Assembly: GCA_015521945.1 (NCBI GenBank)
Contig: WANG01000032.1
Span: 1-5,757, forward strand
Source: Candidatus Hydrothermarchaeota archaeon
GTDB taxonomy: Archaea; Hydrothermarchaeota; Hydrothermarchaeia; Hydrothermarchaeales; BMS3B
Length of the DNA: 5,757 nt
Direction of reading: 5' to 3'
Shown here piece by piece: positions 1-5,582 of the stretch. Numbering within the stretch: the stretch's first letter is position 1; every line of letters starts with the position of its first letter. A program made the translations under genes and the position numbers. The notes under the pieces are model-generated. The model had not been told where the DNA came from and did not search any database. It worked only from the letters and a program-made list of their open reading frames with translations.

Positions 1-279
1 GGCGACTTAGAGACCACCAGGATAGCCCAGATTTACAGGGAGCAGGGGATGAGCACCCTCTCGGTACCCGCCTTCTCCATCTCAGAGGTTGAGGTGGAGC
101 TGAAGTTTGCGGTTGCTGAGCCTGTTGAGCCCCAGAAGAGCTCAAAGGCAGGGGTTGAGGGCATTCTTCCCGGGCTGAAGGTCAGAATTGACCCCGAGGC
201 TCTGGAGGGGCTAAGCCCGGAGAAGCTCAGCACCATGAGAATCAGGTTCTCCCCCGTGGACATGAAGGTGACCGAATGA
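1..279 (+). CDS. 3' end of an unrecognised protein (possibly DUF2589-like), truncated by window edge
   Basis: The frame is open from base 1 to the TGA at 277-279, so this is the C-terminal 92 residues of a longer protein. An internal ATG at 49 is preceded by a purine-rich AGGGAG and could be an alternative start. However, the 16 codons before it also read as plausible protein (including ETTRIAQIYREQG), so I favour a continuing gene. The middle carries an alternating hydrophobic beta-strand pattern (LSVPAFSISEVEVELKFAV), which resembles the VP-x-L-x-I-x-x-V-x-[IV]-x-F strand of DUF2589-type proteins. That resemblance is from memory and is weak. The C-terminus has LSPEKLSTMRIRFSP. There is no signal peptide or membrane segment in the visible part. 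The stop overlaps the next gene's start by ATGA, so the two are probably one operon. Function unknown. Confidence 0.7.
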   Translation, partial: GDLETTRIAQIYREQGMSTLSVPAFSISEVEVELKFAVAEPVEPQKSSKAGVEGILPGLKVRIDPEALEGLSPEKLSTMRIRFSPVDMKVTE

Positions 280-927
280 TATACGTATTCTCCAGCGATG
301 GCACCTTCTCGGGCTGGTACACAGGCACCTCCTCCAGAGTCTTTGTGCTTGAGGGGCTGAACATGTGTCTTGAGGAGAGCGCTGTCAGAGAGGCCGCCAA
401 TGGCCTTACTCCCACGAGAATCGCCGGCTTCAGGGTGCTCAGGGTGTTTCCTGAGGAGGTGCTCAGGGAGCTCGCCGCCACGGTGTACAGCGAGTCCTCC
501 CACAACCCTGATGAGAGCGAGGGGATTGCGAGGGTTATAAGGAACAGGGCAGAGCACGTGGGGGTTGACTACGGCAGCCCCAGCTTCTGGCTTGGCTACA
601 GGCAGGGGGGTGTGGGTGGAAACGCCATGTACGGGAGGAGGTCACCCAGGTTCAGGCACGCCAATGCTCTTCCCCTTGAGAGGTGGACGGAGAGCAGGCG
701 CATGCTCACCGACCTTGAGGCTACCGTGAGGGCGCTCTTCAGCACCTCCGACATAATCCTGCTACTTCTGGGAGGGCAACGCATCCCTGCAGCAGCCCAC
801 CAACTACTTCAGGGTCAGGCTTAACCAGAGCCCTCCAGTGTTCCTTATAACCAGGGTGCTCGGAGGCACCACCTTCCTCAGGTACAATCCTATGCATCCG
901 AGGTTCGGCAGAAACGTCTGGCCCTGA
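276..927 (+). pseudogene. Frameshifted SleB/cell-wall-hydrolase-like protein
   Basis: The ATG at 276 overlaps the previous stop and has AAGGTG 5 bases upstream. The uninterrupted frame stops at 822-824 (182 aa), but its last ~20 residues are low-complexity and look wrong. From about 763 the +1 frame instead gives a convincing C-terminus: YFWEGNASLQQPTNYFRV, later GGTTFLRYNP, ending RFGRNVWP with TGA at 925-927. Removing one base near 762 joins the two parts as DIIL-YFWEG, giving about 216 aa. Codon choice (AGG, AAC, TAC, GGC) is the same on both sides of the break. Residues 63-92 (LRELAATVYSESS, then ESEGIARVIRNRAE) match the pattern of SleB/Hydrolase_2-type lytic enzymes, which have a [AY]-x-E-[AS] catalytic glutamate (here E73) and a conserved VxNR helix. 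No signal peptide is visible. No slippery heptamer is seen at the break, so a programmed shift is unlikely. It could be a real decayed gene or a one-base sequence error. Family assignment is moderate; the frameshift itself is well supported. Confidence 0.65.
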
Positions 928-931
928 GGCG

Positions 932-2449
932 TCACCTCCTCCTTCTCAGCAGCCTTAAGAGCAGCGCGCCCGCCAGGACGGCAAGCGCACCCGTGGCGTA
1001 GTACCAGCGCCTGTAGCCTGGGTGGAGCACCTGAATGTAGGAGTACTCAACCCCGGAGAGCTGGTCCCCATCCTCCTCCCACTTCAGTACGAGCTCCACG
1101 GGGTACCGCTGCTCCGCGGCGTCCGCATCAACATCAACGTGGAACACCGCCACTTCGCTCTCCCCGGGGGCGAGGGAGGGGATGTAGTACTCGCTCCCCA
1201 CAGGGGTGAAGGGGTAGCTCGCCCGCAGGGTAAGCCTGAGGTGCTCGGCTCTGCCCGTGCCAGTGTTGCGCACCAAGAAGCTCACCACCTGCTCCCTGCC
1301 TCCCGCCACCACCGCCTGCTGCGGCGCCTCAGCCTCAAAGTCTGCACGCCTGTACAGAATCAGCCCGAGAATCTTGTCCACCTGCGCCCCCCGCCACTCC
1401 AGCTTCACAGGAACCTCGTGCATGCCCGCGCTTGCATTCTCGGCAGCCTCAAGGGTCACAACCGAAGATGCGGAGCCTCCCGGGGGTATGTCCCCCAGGT
1501 ACACCCTTGCGCTGCTCCACACGGGCTTCACACCCGGGACGCTTCCGAGCTCAAGCACCACATCCTTGGCAGCGTATATACCAGGGTTCACGACCCGCAT
1601 CGTGAGCCTTATGGTATCCCCGGGAGCCGGCTTGGATGGGGAGGAGGAGTCCACGTACAGCTTAAGCTCCTCCCCCCTGGCAAGCTCCACCCTCACGCTC
1701 CCGTTGAGCCCGAGCCACCTCTCCCCCTCCCTGTACCTCACCTGGACAGGGAGGGTGCGCACCTCAGGTGCGGGAGCATCTGAGAGCTCGGCGGGTATGA
1801 ACACCCTGCGCGCACCACCCGGCTCCAGGTCACCCACGTAAACAACCCTGCCGCTCCACTCCGGGGAGACCCCCTCCCCCTCGCCCGCGTACACCAGCAC
1901 GTTCCTCGCGGTGCCCCTCCCCAGGTTCGCCACCATCAGCTCAAGCCTGACCCTATCCCCCGGCTGGGGCAGCTCTGGCTCGGAGCCGCTGAGGAACACC
2001 CTGAGCTCGGGCTTCCCCGAGACCTTTATGGCTATGGGGTGCACCTCCGTAAACCGCTCCCTCCCCCCTCTGGTCCCGACCATATCGCTGTACCTGGTGT
2101 AGCTTATAACCGCCTTCAGGGTGTACACCCCCTCAACCGCCTCCGGGTCAACCCCTAAGGTGTACCTCACCTCCCCCCCGTAGCTCCCCAGCGCACCGAG
2201 GGCGATTGGCTGGGTGGGGCTGATGTTGAGGAAGGGGTAGCCCCCCTGCAGGTAGATGTAGGCGTTCCCGATGTACCTCTCCCCGCCCCAGGCGTTCACC
2301 ACCCTGAAGGACAGGTTGAAGCTGGTGCCCGGGTAGAGGGGCTCCGGAGCCACGGTGATGTCCTTCAGCACCACGGATTCCCCACCACCGGGCTGCGCAT
2401 GAGCGGACGAAACAACCACAAAAACTAAAACTAAAGCTAAAGCCCTCAT
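932..2449 (-). CDS. Secreted, C-terminally membrane-anchored protein with four Ig-like (CARDB/NEW3, COG1361-like) domains
   Basis: 505 aa. Residues 1-19 form a signal peptide: MRAL, a hydrophobic core LVLVFVVVSS, and a likely cleavage after AHA. Four beta-sandwich domains follow, at about 26-143, 147-259, 261-367 and 369-477. Each has the CARDB/NEW3-type pattern of a P-G-D/T loop, a [RF]-x-V-x-N strand (RVVN, MVANLG, RVVNPG, LVRNTG) and an acidic/proline-glycine turn before the last strands (LEPGG, IPPGG, LAPGE). Domains 2 and 3 are close copies, sharing P-x-W-S and VY-x-GD-x-x-PGG. One transmembrane helix (about 483-500, YYATGALAVLAGALLL) is followed by RLLRRRR, which leaves the domains outside the cell and a short basic tail inside. 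The gene is last in the operon; its ATG overlaps the permease stop and has a strong GGAGGTG site. Such proteins are often found beside archaeal ABC exporters, so I infer an extracytoplasmic partner of the transporter. A role in surface-layer or substrate binding is possible. No enzymatic motif is seen. Confidence 0.9.
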   Translation of the reverse strand: MRALALVLVFVVVSSAHAQPGGGESVVLKDITVAPEPLYPGTSFNLSFRVVNAWGGERYIGNAYIYLQGGYPFLNISPTQPIALGALGSYGGEVRYTLGVDPEAVEGVYTLKAVISYTRYSDMVGTRGGRERFTEVHPIAIKVSGKPELRVFLSGSEPELPQPGDRVRLELMVANLGRGTARNVLVYAGEGEGVSPEWSGRVVYVGDLEPGGARRVFIPAELSDAPAPEVRTLPVQVRYREGERWLGLNGSVRVELARGEELKLYVDSSSPSKPAPGDTIRLTMRVVNPGIYAAKDVVLELGSVPGVKPVWSSARVYLGDIPPGGSASSVVTLEAAENASAGMHEVPVKLEWRGAQVDKILGLILYRRADFEAEAPQQAVVAGGREQVVSFLVRNTGTGRAEHLRLTLRASYPFTPVGSEYYIPSLAPGESEVAVFHVDVDADAAEQRYPVELVLKWEEDGDQLSGVEYSYIQVLHPGYRRWYYATGALAVLAGALLLRLLRRRR

Positions 2450-3558
2450 TTTACACCTCCAAGCGTCTTTTTGAATGAATACGAGCCTATCAGGAACATT
2501 GTAACCGCAAACGCTGAGATCACCGCGAAGTCAACCGCCAAGGTCTGCCATATTATCCCCCTTATCATTATCTCCCTCGCCGCATCTGTGGCGTAGGTCA
2601 TGGGGTTCACAATCGCAAGAGGTCTCATCCAGTCGGGCATGGACTCTAAGGGGTAGAGGCCGCCAGAGAGGAACCACATGGGCATTATTATCACCTGCAT
2701 CACCACCATCAGCTGCTCAAGCTGGGTTATCCTTGTTGCGAACGCCGTGCTCATGCCTATGAACCCGAAGCCTGAGATGAACATGAGGAGTATCACAAGC
2801 CCGAAGCCCGCGGCACCGCTCTTGAGGTGGACACCCATGAGCATGGCAACCAGGAGGGCAACCGCACCGCTTGCGATGCTCTGGGCAACTCCCGCAAATA
2901 TCTTCCCCAGAATTATGGCATCCCTTGAAACAGGGGACACCATCAGCATCTTTAGCGTCCCGAACTCGCGGTCAAGGATGAGGTTGAGCCCGCCGGAGAA
3001 TATGGAGGAGAAGAGGATGGTCATCATCACAACCCCGGGAGCCAAGTAGTCTAAGTACTTCACACCCCTGCCGTACACGGGGTTCCTCACCACCTCCACC
3101 GCGTCCCCCGTGCCCAGAGCTGCGGAGAAGGTGCGGCTCACCCTCAGGATGTGGGCGCTCATGGCTTCTGCTATCTGGGGGGTGCTCTCGTCCGTGCTCA
3201 GGCTCACCCTAACCCTTCCACCGGAGCGCAGCTCATCCGTGAATCCAGGGGGTATGTACAGGACGCCGTAAACACCCCGGGTCTTCAGCAGCCTCTCAGC
3301 CTCGGTGGGGCTGGTGTACCTGAGCTCAAGGGTTCTGCCGGTGCTCAGCATGCTAAGGTAGCTCAGGGCGAGCTCTCCAGTGTCCTCGCTCACAACCGCC
3401 ACGGGTATGTGGTTGACCTCGCCCCCGAAGGCAGAGCCAAAGATGACTATCCACATCATCGGAAACACCAGGGCTCTCACCACAGGGAGCATGGGGTTGT
3501 TCACCCACACCAGCATCTCCTTCCAGAAGACCACGTACACCTCCCGCAGGAACCTCAA
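2446..3558 (-). CDS. ABC-2 type exporter permease
   Basis: 370 aa integral membrane subunit of an ABC-2 exporter (YhhJ/YbhR-like layout, ABC2_membrane_3 type). One N-terminal helix (about 24-44) is followed by an extracytoplasmic domain of about 120 residues (46-168) containing IPVAVVSEDTG and a VYGVLYIPPGF segment typical of this family. A five-helix block follows, with helices near 171-195, 222-242, 250-275, 283-302 and 340-360. The cytoplasmic coupling loop DREFGTLKMLMVSPVSR (196-212) is the conserved contact with the ATPase. The block GGLYPLESMPDWMR..NPMTYATDAAR before the last helix is also characteristic. The start is TTG at 3556-3558, overlapping the ATPase stop by TTGA. It is supported by AGGAGG eight bases upstream and by the lack of an in-frame ATG before residue 15. 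Only one permease is present, so the transporter would be a homodimer. The substrate is unknown; lipid, drug or antibiotic export is typical of the family. Confidence 0.93.
   Translation of the reverse strand: MRFLREVYVVFWKEMLVWVNNPMLPVVRALVFPMMWIVIFGSAFGGEVNHIPVAVVSEDTGELALSYLSMLSTGRTLELRYTSPTEAERLLKTRGVYGVLYIPPGFTDELRSGGRVRVSLSTDESTPQIAEAMSAHILRVSRTFSAALGTGDAVEVVRNPVYGRGVKYLDYLAPGVVMMTILFSSIFSGGLNLILDREFGTLKMLMVSPVSRDAIILGKIFAGVAQSIASGAVALLVAMLMGVHLKSGAAGFGLVILLMFISGFGFIGMSTAFATRITQLEQLMVVMQVIIMPMWFLSGGLYPLESMPDWMRPLAIVNPMTYATDAAREIMIRGIIWQTLAVDFAVISAFAVTMFLIGSYSFKKTLGGVK
2454..2460 (-). promoter_or_regulatory. Ribosome binding site GGAGGTG for the Ig-like domain protein
   Basis: The minus strand reads GGAGGTG, then TAAA, then the ATG at 2449. 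The site lies within the last codons of the permease gene (encoding GGV), so it fixes the start of the downstream gene and supports independent as well as coupled initiation. Confidence 0.8.
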
Positions 3559-4538
3559 TGCTTCAGCCTCCTGGCAATCTGCCTCATCCTGCTGTCCCCT
3601 CCAGCCTCGTCCCTTATGCCCCTGCCGGTGTAGTGGATGAACACGTCCTCAAGGGTGGGGGCTCTAACGGAGATTGAGGTGATGCTCACGCCCAGCTCCC
3701 CTGCAAGCCTGAAGAGCTCTGCAAGCGCCTTCTCCCTTCTTCCGGCAACGATTGAGGCTCTGCACCCTCTGACGCTCTTTATCCTGTACCCCATGCTCTC
3801 AAGCCTGCTAAGAAACCCACCGCAGGGCTCGCTGAGCTCCACCTCAACTATATCCCTCTCTCCCAGCCTGCGCTTGAGCTCCTCTGGATGCCCCATGTCC
3901 AGGATTCTGCCGTGGTCTATTATGCACACCCTGTCGCAGAGCTGCTCTGCCTCCTCCATGTAGTGGGTGGTGAGAAACACGGTTACCTCCCTCTCGGTGT
4001 TCAGGAGGCGTATGTACTCCCAGATTCTGCGCCTGGTCTGGGGGTCAAGCCCCACGGTGGGCTCGTCTAAGAATATCACCTCGGGGTCGTGGATGAGAAC
4101 CTTCACCAGCTCAAGCCTGCGCTTCATGCCCCCCGAGAAGGTCTTCACCTTGGAGTCTGCTCTCTCCGCCAGCTCCACAAGCTCAAGAAGCTCGGGGATG
4201 CGCCTCTCCACCTGGCTTCTGCTGAGACCGTAAAGCATGCCGTGGAACACCAGGTTCTCCCTTGCGGTGAGGTCACCCTCAAGCACCACCTCCTGGGGCA
4301 CGAGCCCTATTCTGCGGCGCACCTCCGCTGGCTGGCGCAGGAGGTCGTACCCCGCTATCCTGGCGGTGCCGCTGGTGGGCAGGAGCAGGGTGGTGAGAAT
4401 GTTGATGGTGGTGGTCTTCCCTGCCCCGTTGGGTCCCAGAAACCCGAATATCTCACCCCTCTCAACCCCGAAGCTTATGCCGTCAACAGCCACTATGCCG
4501 TTGAACTCCTTCCTGAGCTTCTCAACCTCTATTATCAT
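3555..4538 (-). CDS. ABC-2 exporter ATP-binding protein (DrrA-like)
   Basis: 327 aa cytoplasmic ATPase that would power the downstream permease. All nucleotide-binding motifs are present: Walker A GPNGAGKTT (35-43), Q-loop glutamine in LVPQE (Q82), signature FSGGM (134-138, F in place of the usual L), Walker B VIFLDEP with catalytic E159, D-loop GLDP (163-166) and switch histidine H192 in LTTHYMEEAE. After residue ~215 comes a C-terminal extension ending in APTLEDVFIHYTGR (293-306), which matches the DUF4162-type tail of DrrA/CcmA/NatA-like exporter ATPases. A further ~20-residue basic tail (RMRQIARRLKH) follows. The ATG overlaps the regulator stop by ATGA. A TGA lies two codons upstream in this frame, so no earlier start exists. 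GAGGT abuts the ATG with no spacer, so initiation probably depends on coupling to the upstream gene. Very sure of the family; the substrate is not determinable. Confidence 0.96.
   Translation of the reverse strand: MIIEVEKLRKEFNGIVAVDGISFGVERGEIFGFLGPNGAGKTTTINILTTLLLPTSGTARIAGYDLLRQPAEVRRRIGLVPQEVVLEGDLTARENLVFHGMLYGLSRSQVERRIPELLELVELAERADSKVKTFSGGMKRRLELVKVLIHDPEVIFLDEPTVGLDPQTRRRIWEYIRLLNTEREVTVFLTTHYMEEAEQLCDRVCIIDHGRILDMGHPEELKRRLGERDIVEVELSEPCGGFLSRLESMGYRIKSVRGCRASIVAGRREKALAELFRLAGELGVSITSISVRAPTLEDVFIHYTGRGIRDEAGGDSRMRQIARRLKH
3567..3572 (-). promoter_or_regulatory. Ribosome binding site AGGAGG deciding a TTG start
   Basis: The minus strand has AGGAGG, an 8-base spacer (CTGAAGCA) and then TTG. 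The site sits in the ARRL codons at the end of the ATPase gene. This strong site at ideal spacing is the main reason to accept a TTG start for the permease. Confidence 0.75.
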
Positions 4539-5344
4539 ACCTCACACCCGAACCTGGTGCACACCTCCCTGAAGTACAGGGGGGCTATCCTCTTCGCAAC
4601 GGCGCAAACCGCGGGTATGCGGTGGTAGTGCACGGATACGGCATCCCTGAGCACGCCAGTCTCCAGAAAGTCTCCGAAGGCTATGCACACCTCGGTGTCG
4701 TCAACGAAGAGGAGCTTCAGGGGCGGGAGGGGCAGAGCCGAAGCCGGTGGAAGCAGGCAGAAGCTCCCTGCATGCTCCCTGAACCTCATCAGCTCCTCCT
4801 CGGGTGCACCCTCCCTGAAGGCGGGATTGGGGTGAACCGCAAGGAACACCTCCACCCCGCGCTCCTGCGCCTCCCTGAAGGCTTCCAGAAGCGCTCCGCA
4901 CTCATCTCCGGAGACCCACCCCAGGAAGGAGTACACCCTATCCTCAGCATGCCTGAGCAGCTCCAGAACCTTCACCCCCACCTTCTCCCTGCCCCTGGCT
5001 ATGAATACCCGCGCCTCCTCGGAGGAGCGGGTGTTCCAGAGCTCGGGCAGAATTCTAAGCAGCGCCTTCTCCACAACCTCAAGCTCCCGCCTCTTCCGGG
5101 AGGTGAGCGCGGGAAGGGCGAGCACAGGGTCAAGCGCCCTGAAGCGCACGGGTCTCGCGGGGTGGCTCTCCACCAGCCCGCGGTGCTGCAGCTTCTCCAG
5201 TATCTCGTACACCTGGGGTCTTGAATGGCGGGTGAGCCTGGCGAGCTCCCCCGCTGTGGCGGTGCCCTTCCTGAGCAGCTCGGTGTAAACCCTCGCCTCG
5301 GCTTCCGTGAACCCGAGCCTCAGCAGCAGCCTCTCCGGGGACAT
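4535..5344 (-). CDS. TrmB-family transcriptional regulator
   Basis: 269 aa. Residues 1-75 are a TrmB-type winged helix: LLLRLGFTEAEARVYTELL, then GTATAGELARLTRHSRPQVYEIL as the recognition region, then KLQHRGLVES and the wing with PVRFRALDP. A charged helix (about 80-102, RKRRELEVVEKALLRIL) is a likely dimerising coiled coil. Residues 110-250 form an alpha/beta effector domain (ARVFIARGREKVGVKVLELL, VYSFLGWVS, VEVFLAVHPNP, KLLFVDDTEVCIAFGD), as in TrmB proteins with a phospholipase-D-like sensor fold. I see no HKD catalytic motif, so it should sense rather than cut. Six cysteines fall in the C-terminal half (149, 196, 220, 247, 262, 267). It is the first gene of the operon, so it probably controls itself and the exporter through the inverted repeat just upstream. 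The ligand is unknown. The start follows a predicted short leader with only a weak GTGGT site. Confidence 0.9.
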   Translation of the reverse strand: MSPERLLLRLGFTEAEARVYTELLRKGTATAGELARLTRHSRPQVYEILEKLQHRGLVESHPARPVRFRALDPVLALPALTSRKRRELEVVEKALLRILPELWNTRSSEEARVFIARGREKVGVKVLELLRHAEDRVYSFLGWVSGDECGALLEAFREAQERGVEVFLAVHPNPAFREGAPEEELMRFREHAGSFCLLPPASALPLPPLKLLFVDDTEVCIAFGDFLETGVLRDAVSVHYHRIPAVCAVAKRIAPLYFREVCTRFGCEV

Positions 5345-5352
5345 TCAACCAC

Positions 5353-5377
5353 TTGTTGTAATGCAAACTTACAACAA
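5353..5377. promoter_or_regulatory. Probable operator: perfect 9-bp inverted repeat upstream of the TrmB-type gene
   Basis: Arms TTGTTGTAA (5353-5361) and TTACAACAA (5369-5377) are exact reverse complements separated by 7 bases (TGCAAAC). The centre-to-centre spacing of 16 bases suits a dimeric winged-helix regulator. The element lies from the downstream edge of the minus-strand TATA box to about the expected transcription start, so a bound protein would block the polymerase. The most economical ligand is the TrmB-type protein encoded next to it. An RNA hairpin is less likely because the predicted start lies within the element. Confidence 0.7.
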
Positions 5378-5383
5378 TATAAG
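5376..5383 (-). promoter_or_regulatory. Archaeal TATA box (with BRE) of the regulator-exporter operon
   Basis: The minus strand reads AGAAAGG (BRE-like purines, 5384-5390) followed by CTTATATT. A start about 25 bases downstream of the box centre would fall near 5354-5356, giving a leader of about 10 bases before the ATG at 5344. That matches the short leader and weak Shine-Dalgarno seen. It is the only good promoter candidate close to the operon. Confidence 0.65.
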
Positions 5384-5398
5384 CCTTTCTGCGCGCAG

Positions 5399-5443
5399 GG
5401 GGCATGGTCCTGGAGAGTACCTTCTGGCATGCCCATGTGCCCC
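5399..5443. other. GC-rich imperfect hairpin in the intergenic region
   Basis: GGGGCATGG (5399-5407) can pair with CCATG-TG-CCCC (5433-5443), giving 9 pairs with a 2-base bulge. The interior CCTGGAG and CTTCTGG can form a second weaker stem around AGTAC. The segment is markedly GC-rich inside an AT-rich gap. It has no U tract, so it is not a clear terminator. It could be a structured RNA, a protein site, or chance. Confidence 0.3.
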
Positions 5444-5460
5444 GATTACTAAAATATACG

Positions 5461-5480
5461 TTTTGAAACATTTTGAAACA
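5461..5480. repeat. Perfect 10-bp tandem repeat TTTTGAAACA x2
   Basis: Two adjacent exact copies of TTTTGAAACA lie about one helical turn apart, so both face the same side of DNA. They sit about 45 bases upstream of the rightward TATA box, a position suited to an activator or repressor site. A TATA-like AAATATA lies just before at 5452-5458. Regulatory role is inferred. Confidence 0.5.
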
Positions 5481-5524
5481 ATAAGGAGCTTTATTAGTGC
5501 GTATTATTTTGTGAATGGCAACAA

Positions 5525-5533
5525 TTTATACAA
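5525..5533 (+). promoter_or_regulatory. TATA box for the rightward winged-helix gene
   Basis: TTTATACAA lies in an AT-rich stretch. A transcription start about 25 bases downstream (near 5553) would give a leader of about 30 bases that includes the GGAGGTG site at 5569. The sequence before the box (GGCAACAA) is only a fair BRE. Confidence 0.55.
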
Positions 5534-5568
5534 AAGCATTAAGTATGAGCTGTGGACATTATTGTGAT

Positions 5569-5575
5569 GGAGGTG
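5569..5575 (+). promoter_or_regulatory. Ribosome binding site GGAGGTG deciding a GTG start
   Basis: GGAGGTG is followed by a 7-base spacer and GTG at 5583. The overlapping ATG at 5567 runs into a stop after eight codons (GAA TAG), so the GTG is the real start. Confidence 0.8.
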
Positions 5576-5582
5576 TGTGAGC

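Noticed and set aside
33..557. 174-codon minus-strand ORF across the first two + genes
   Set aside because: No recognisable domain and no ribosome site; both + genes show coupled starts and plausible protein.
755..770. Programmed ribosomal frameshift in the hydrolase-like gene
   Set aside because: No slippery heptamer or evident downstream stimulatory structure; a mutation or read error explains it more simply.
1022..1783. 253-codon + strand ORF opposite the Ig-like protein gene
   Set aside because: It is rich in His/Pro/Leu as expected from the antisense of a GC-rich gene, while the minus strand has a signal peptide, domains and a TM helix.
5399..5443. Intrinsic terminator
   Set aside because: The stem is not followed by a T tract on either strand, and no gene ends nearby.
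5353..5480. CRISPR array or mobile-element ends suggested by repeats
   Set aside because: Only one inverted repeat and one two-copy tandem repeat of 9-10 bases, without spacers, target duplications or a transposase.
5515..5580. 21-codon ORF (MATIYTKALS.. with a CGHYC motif) just before the winged-helix gene
   Set aside because: No ribosome site at a proper distance, and the best TATA box lies inside it; its length is within chance for an AT-rich gap.
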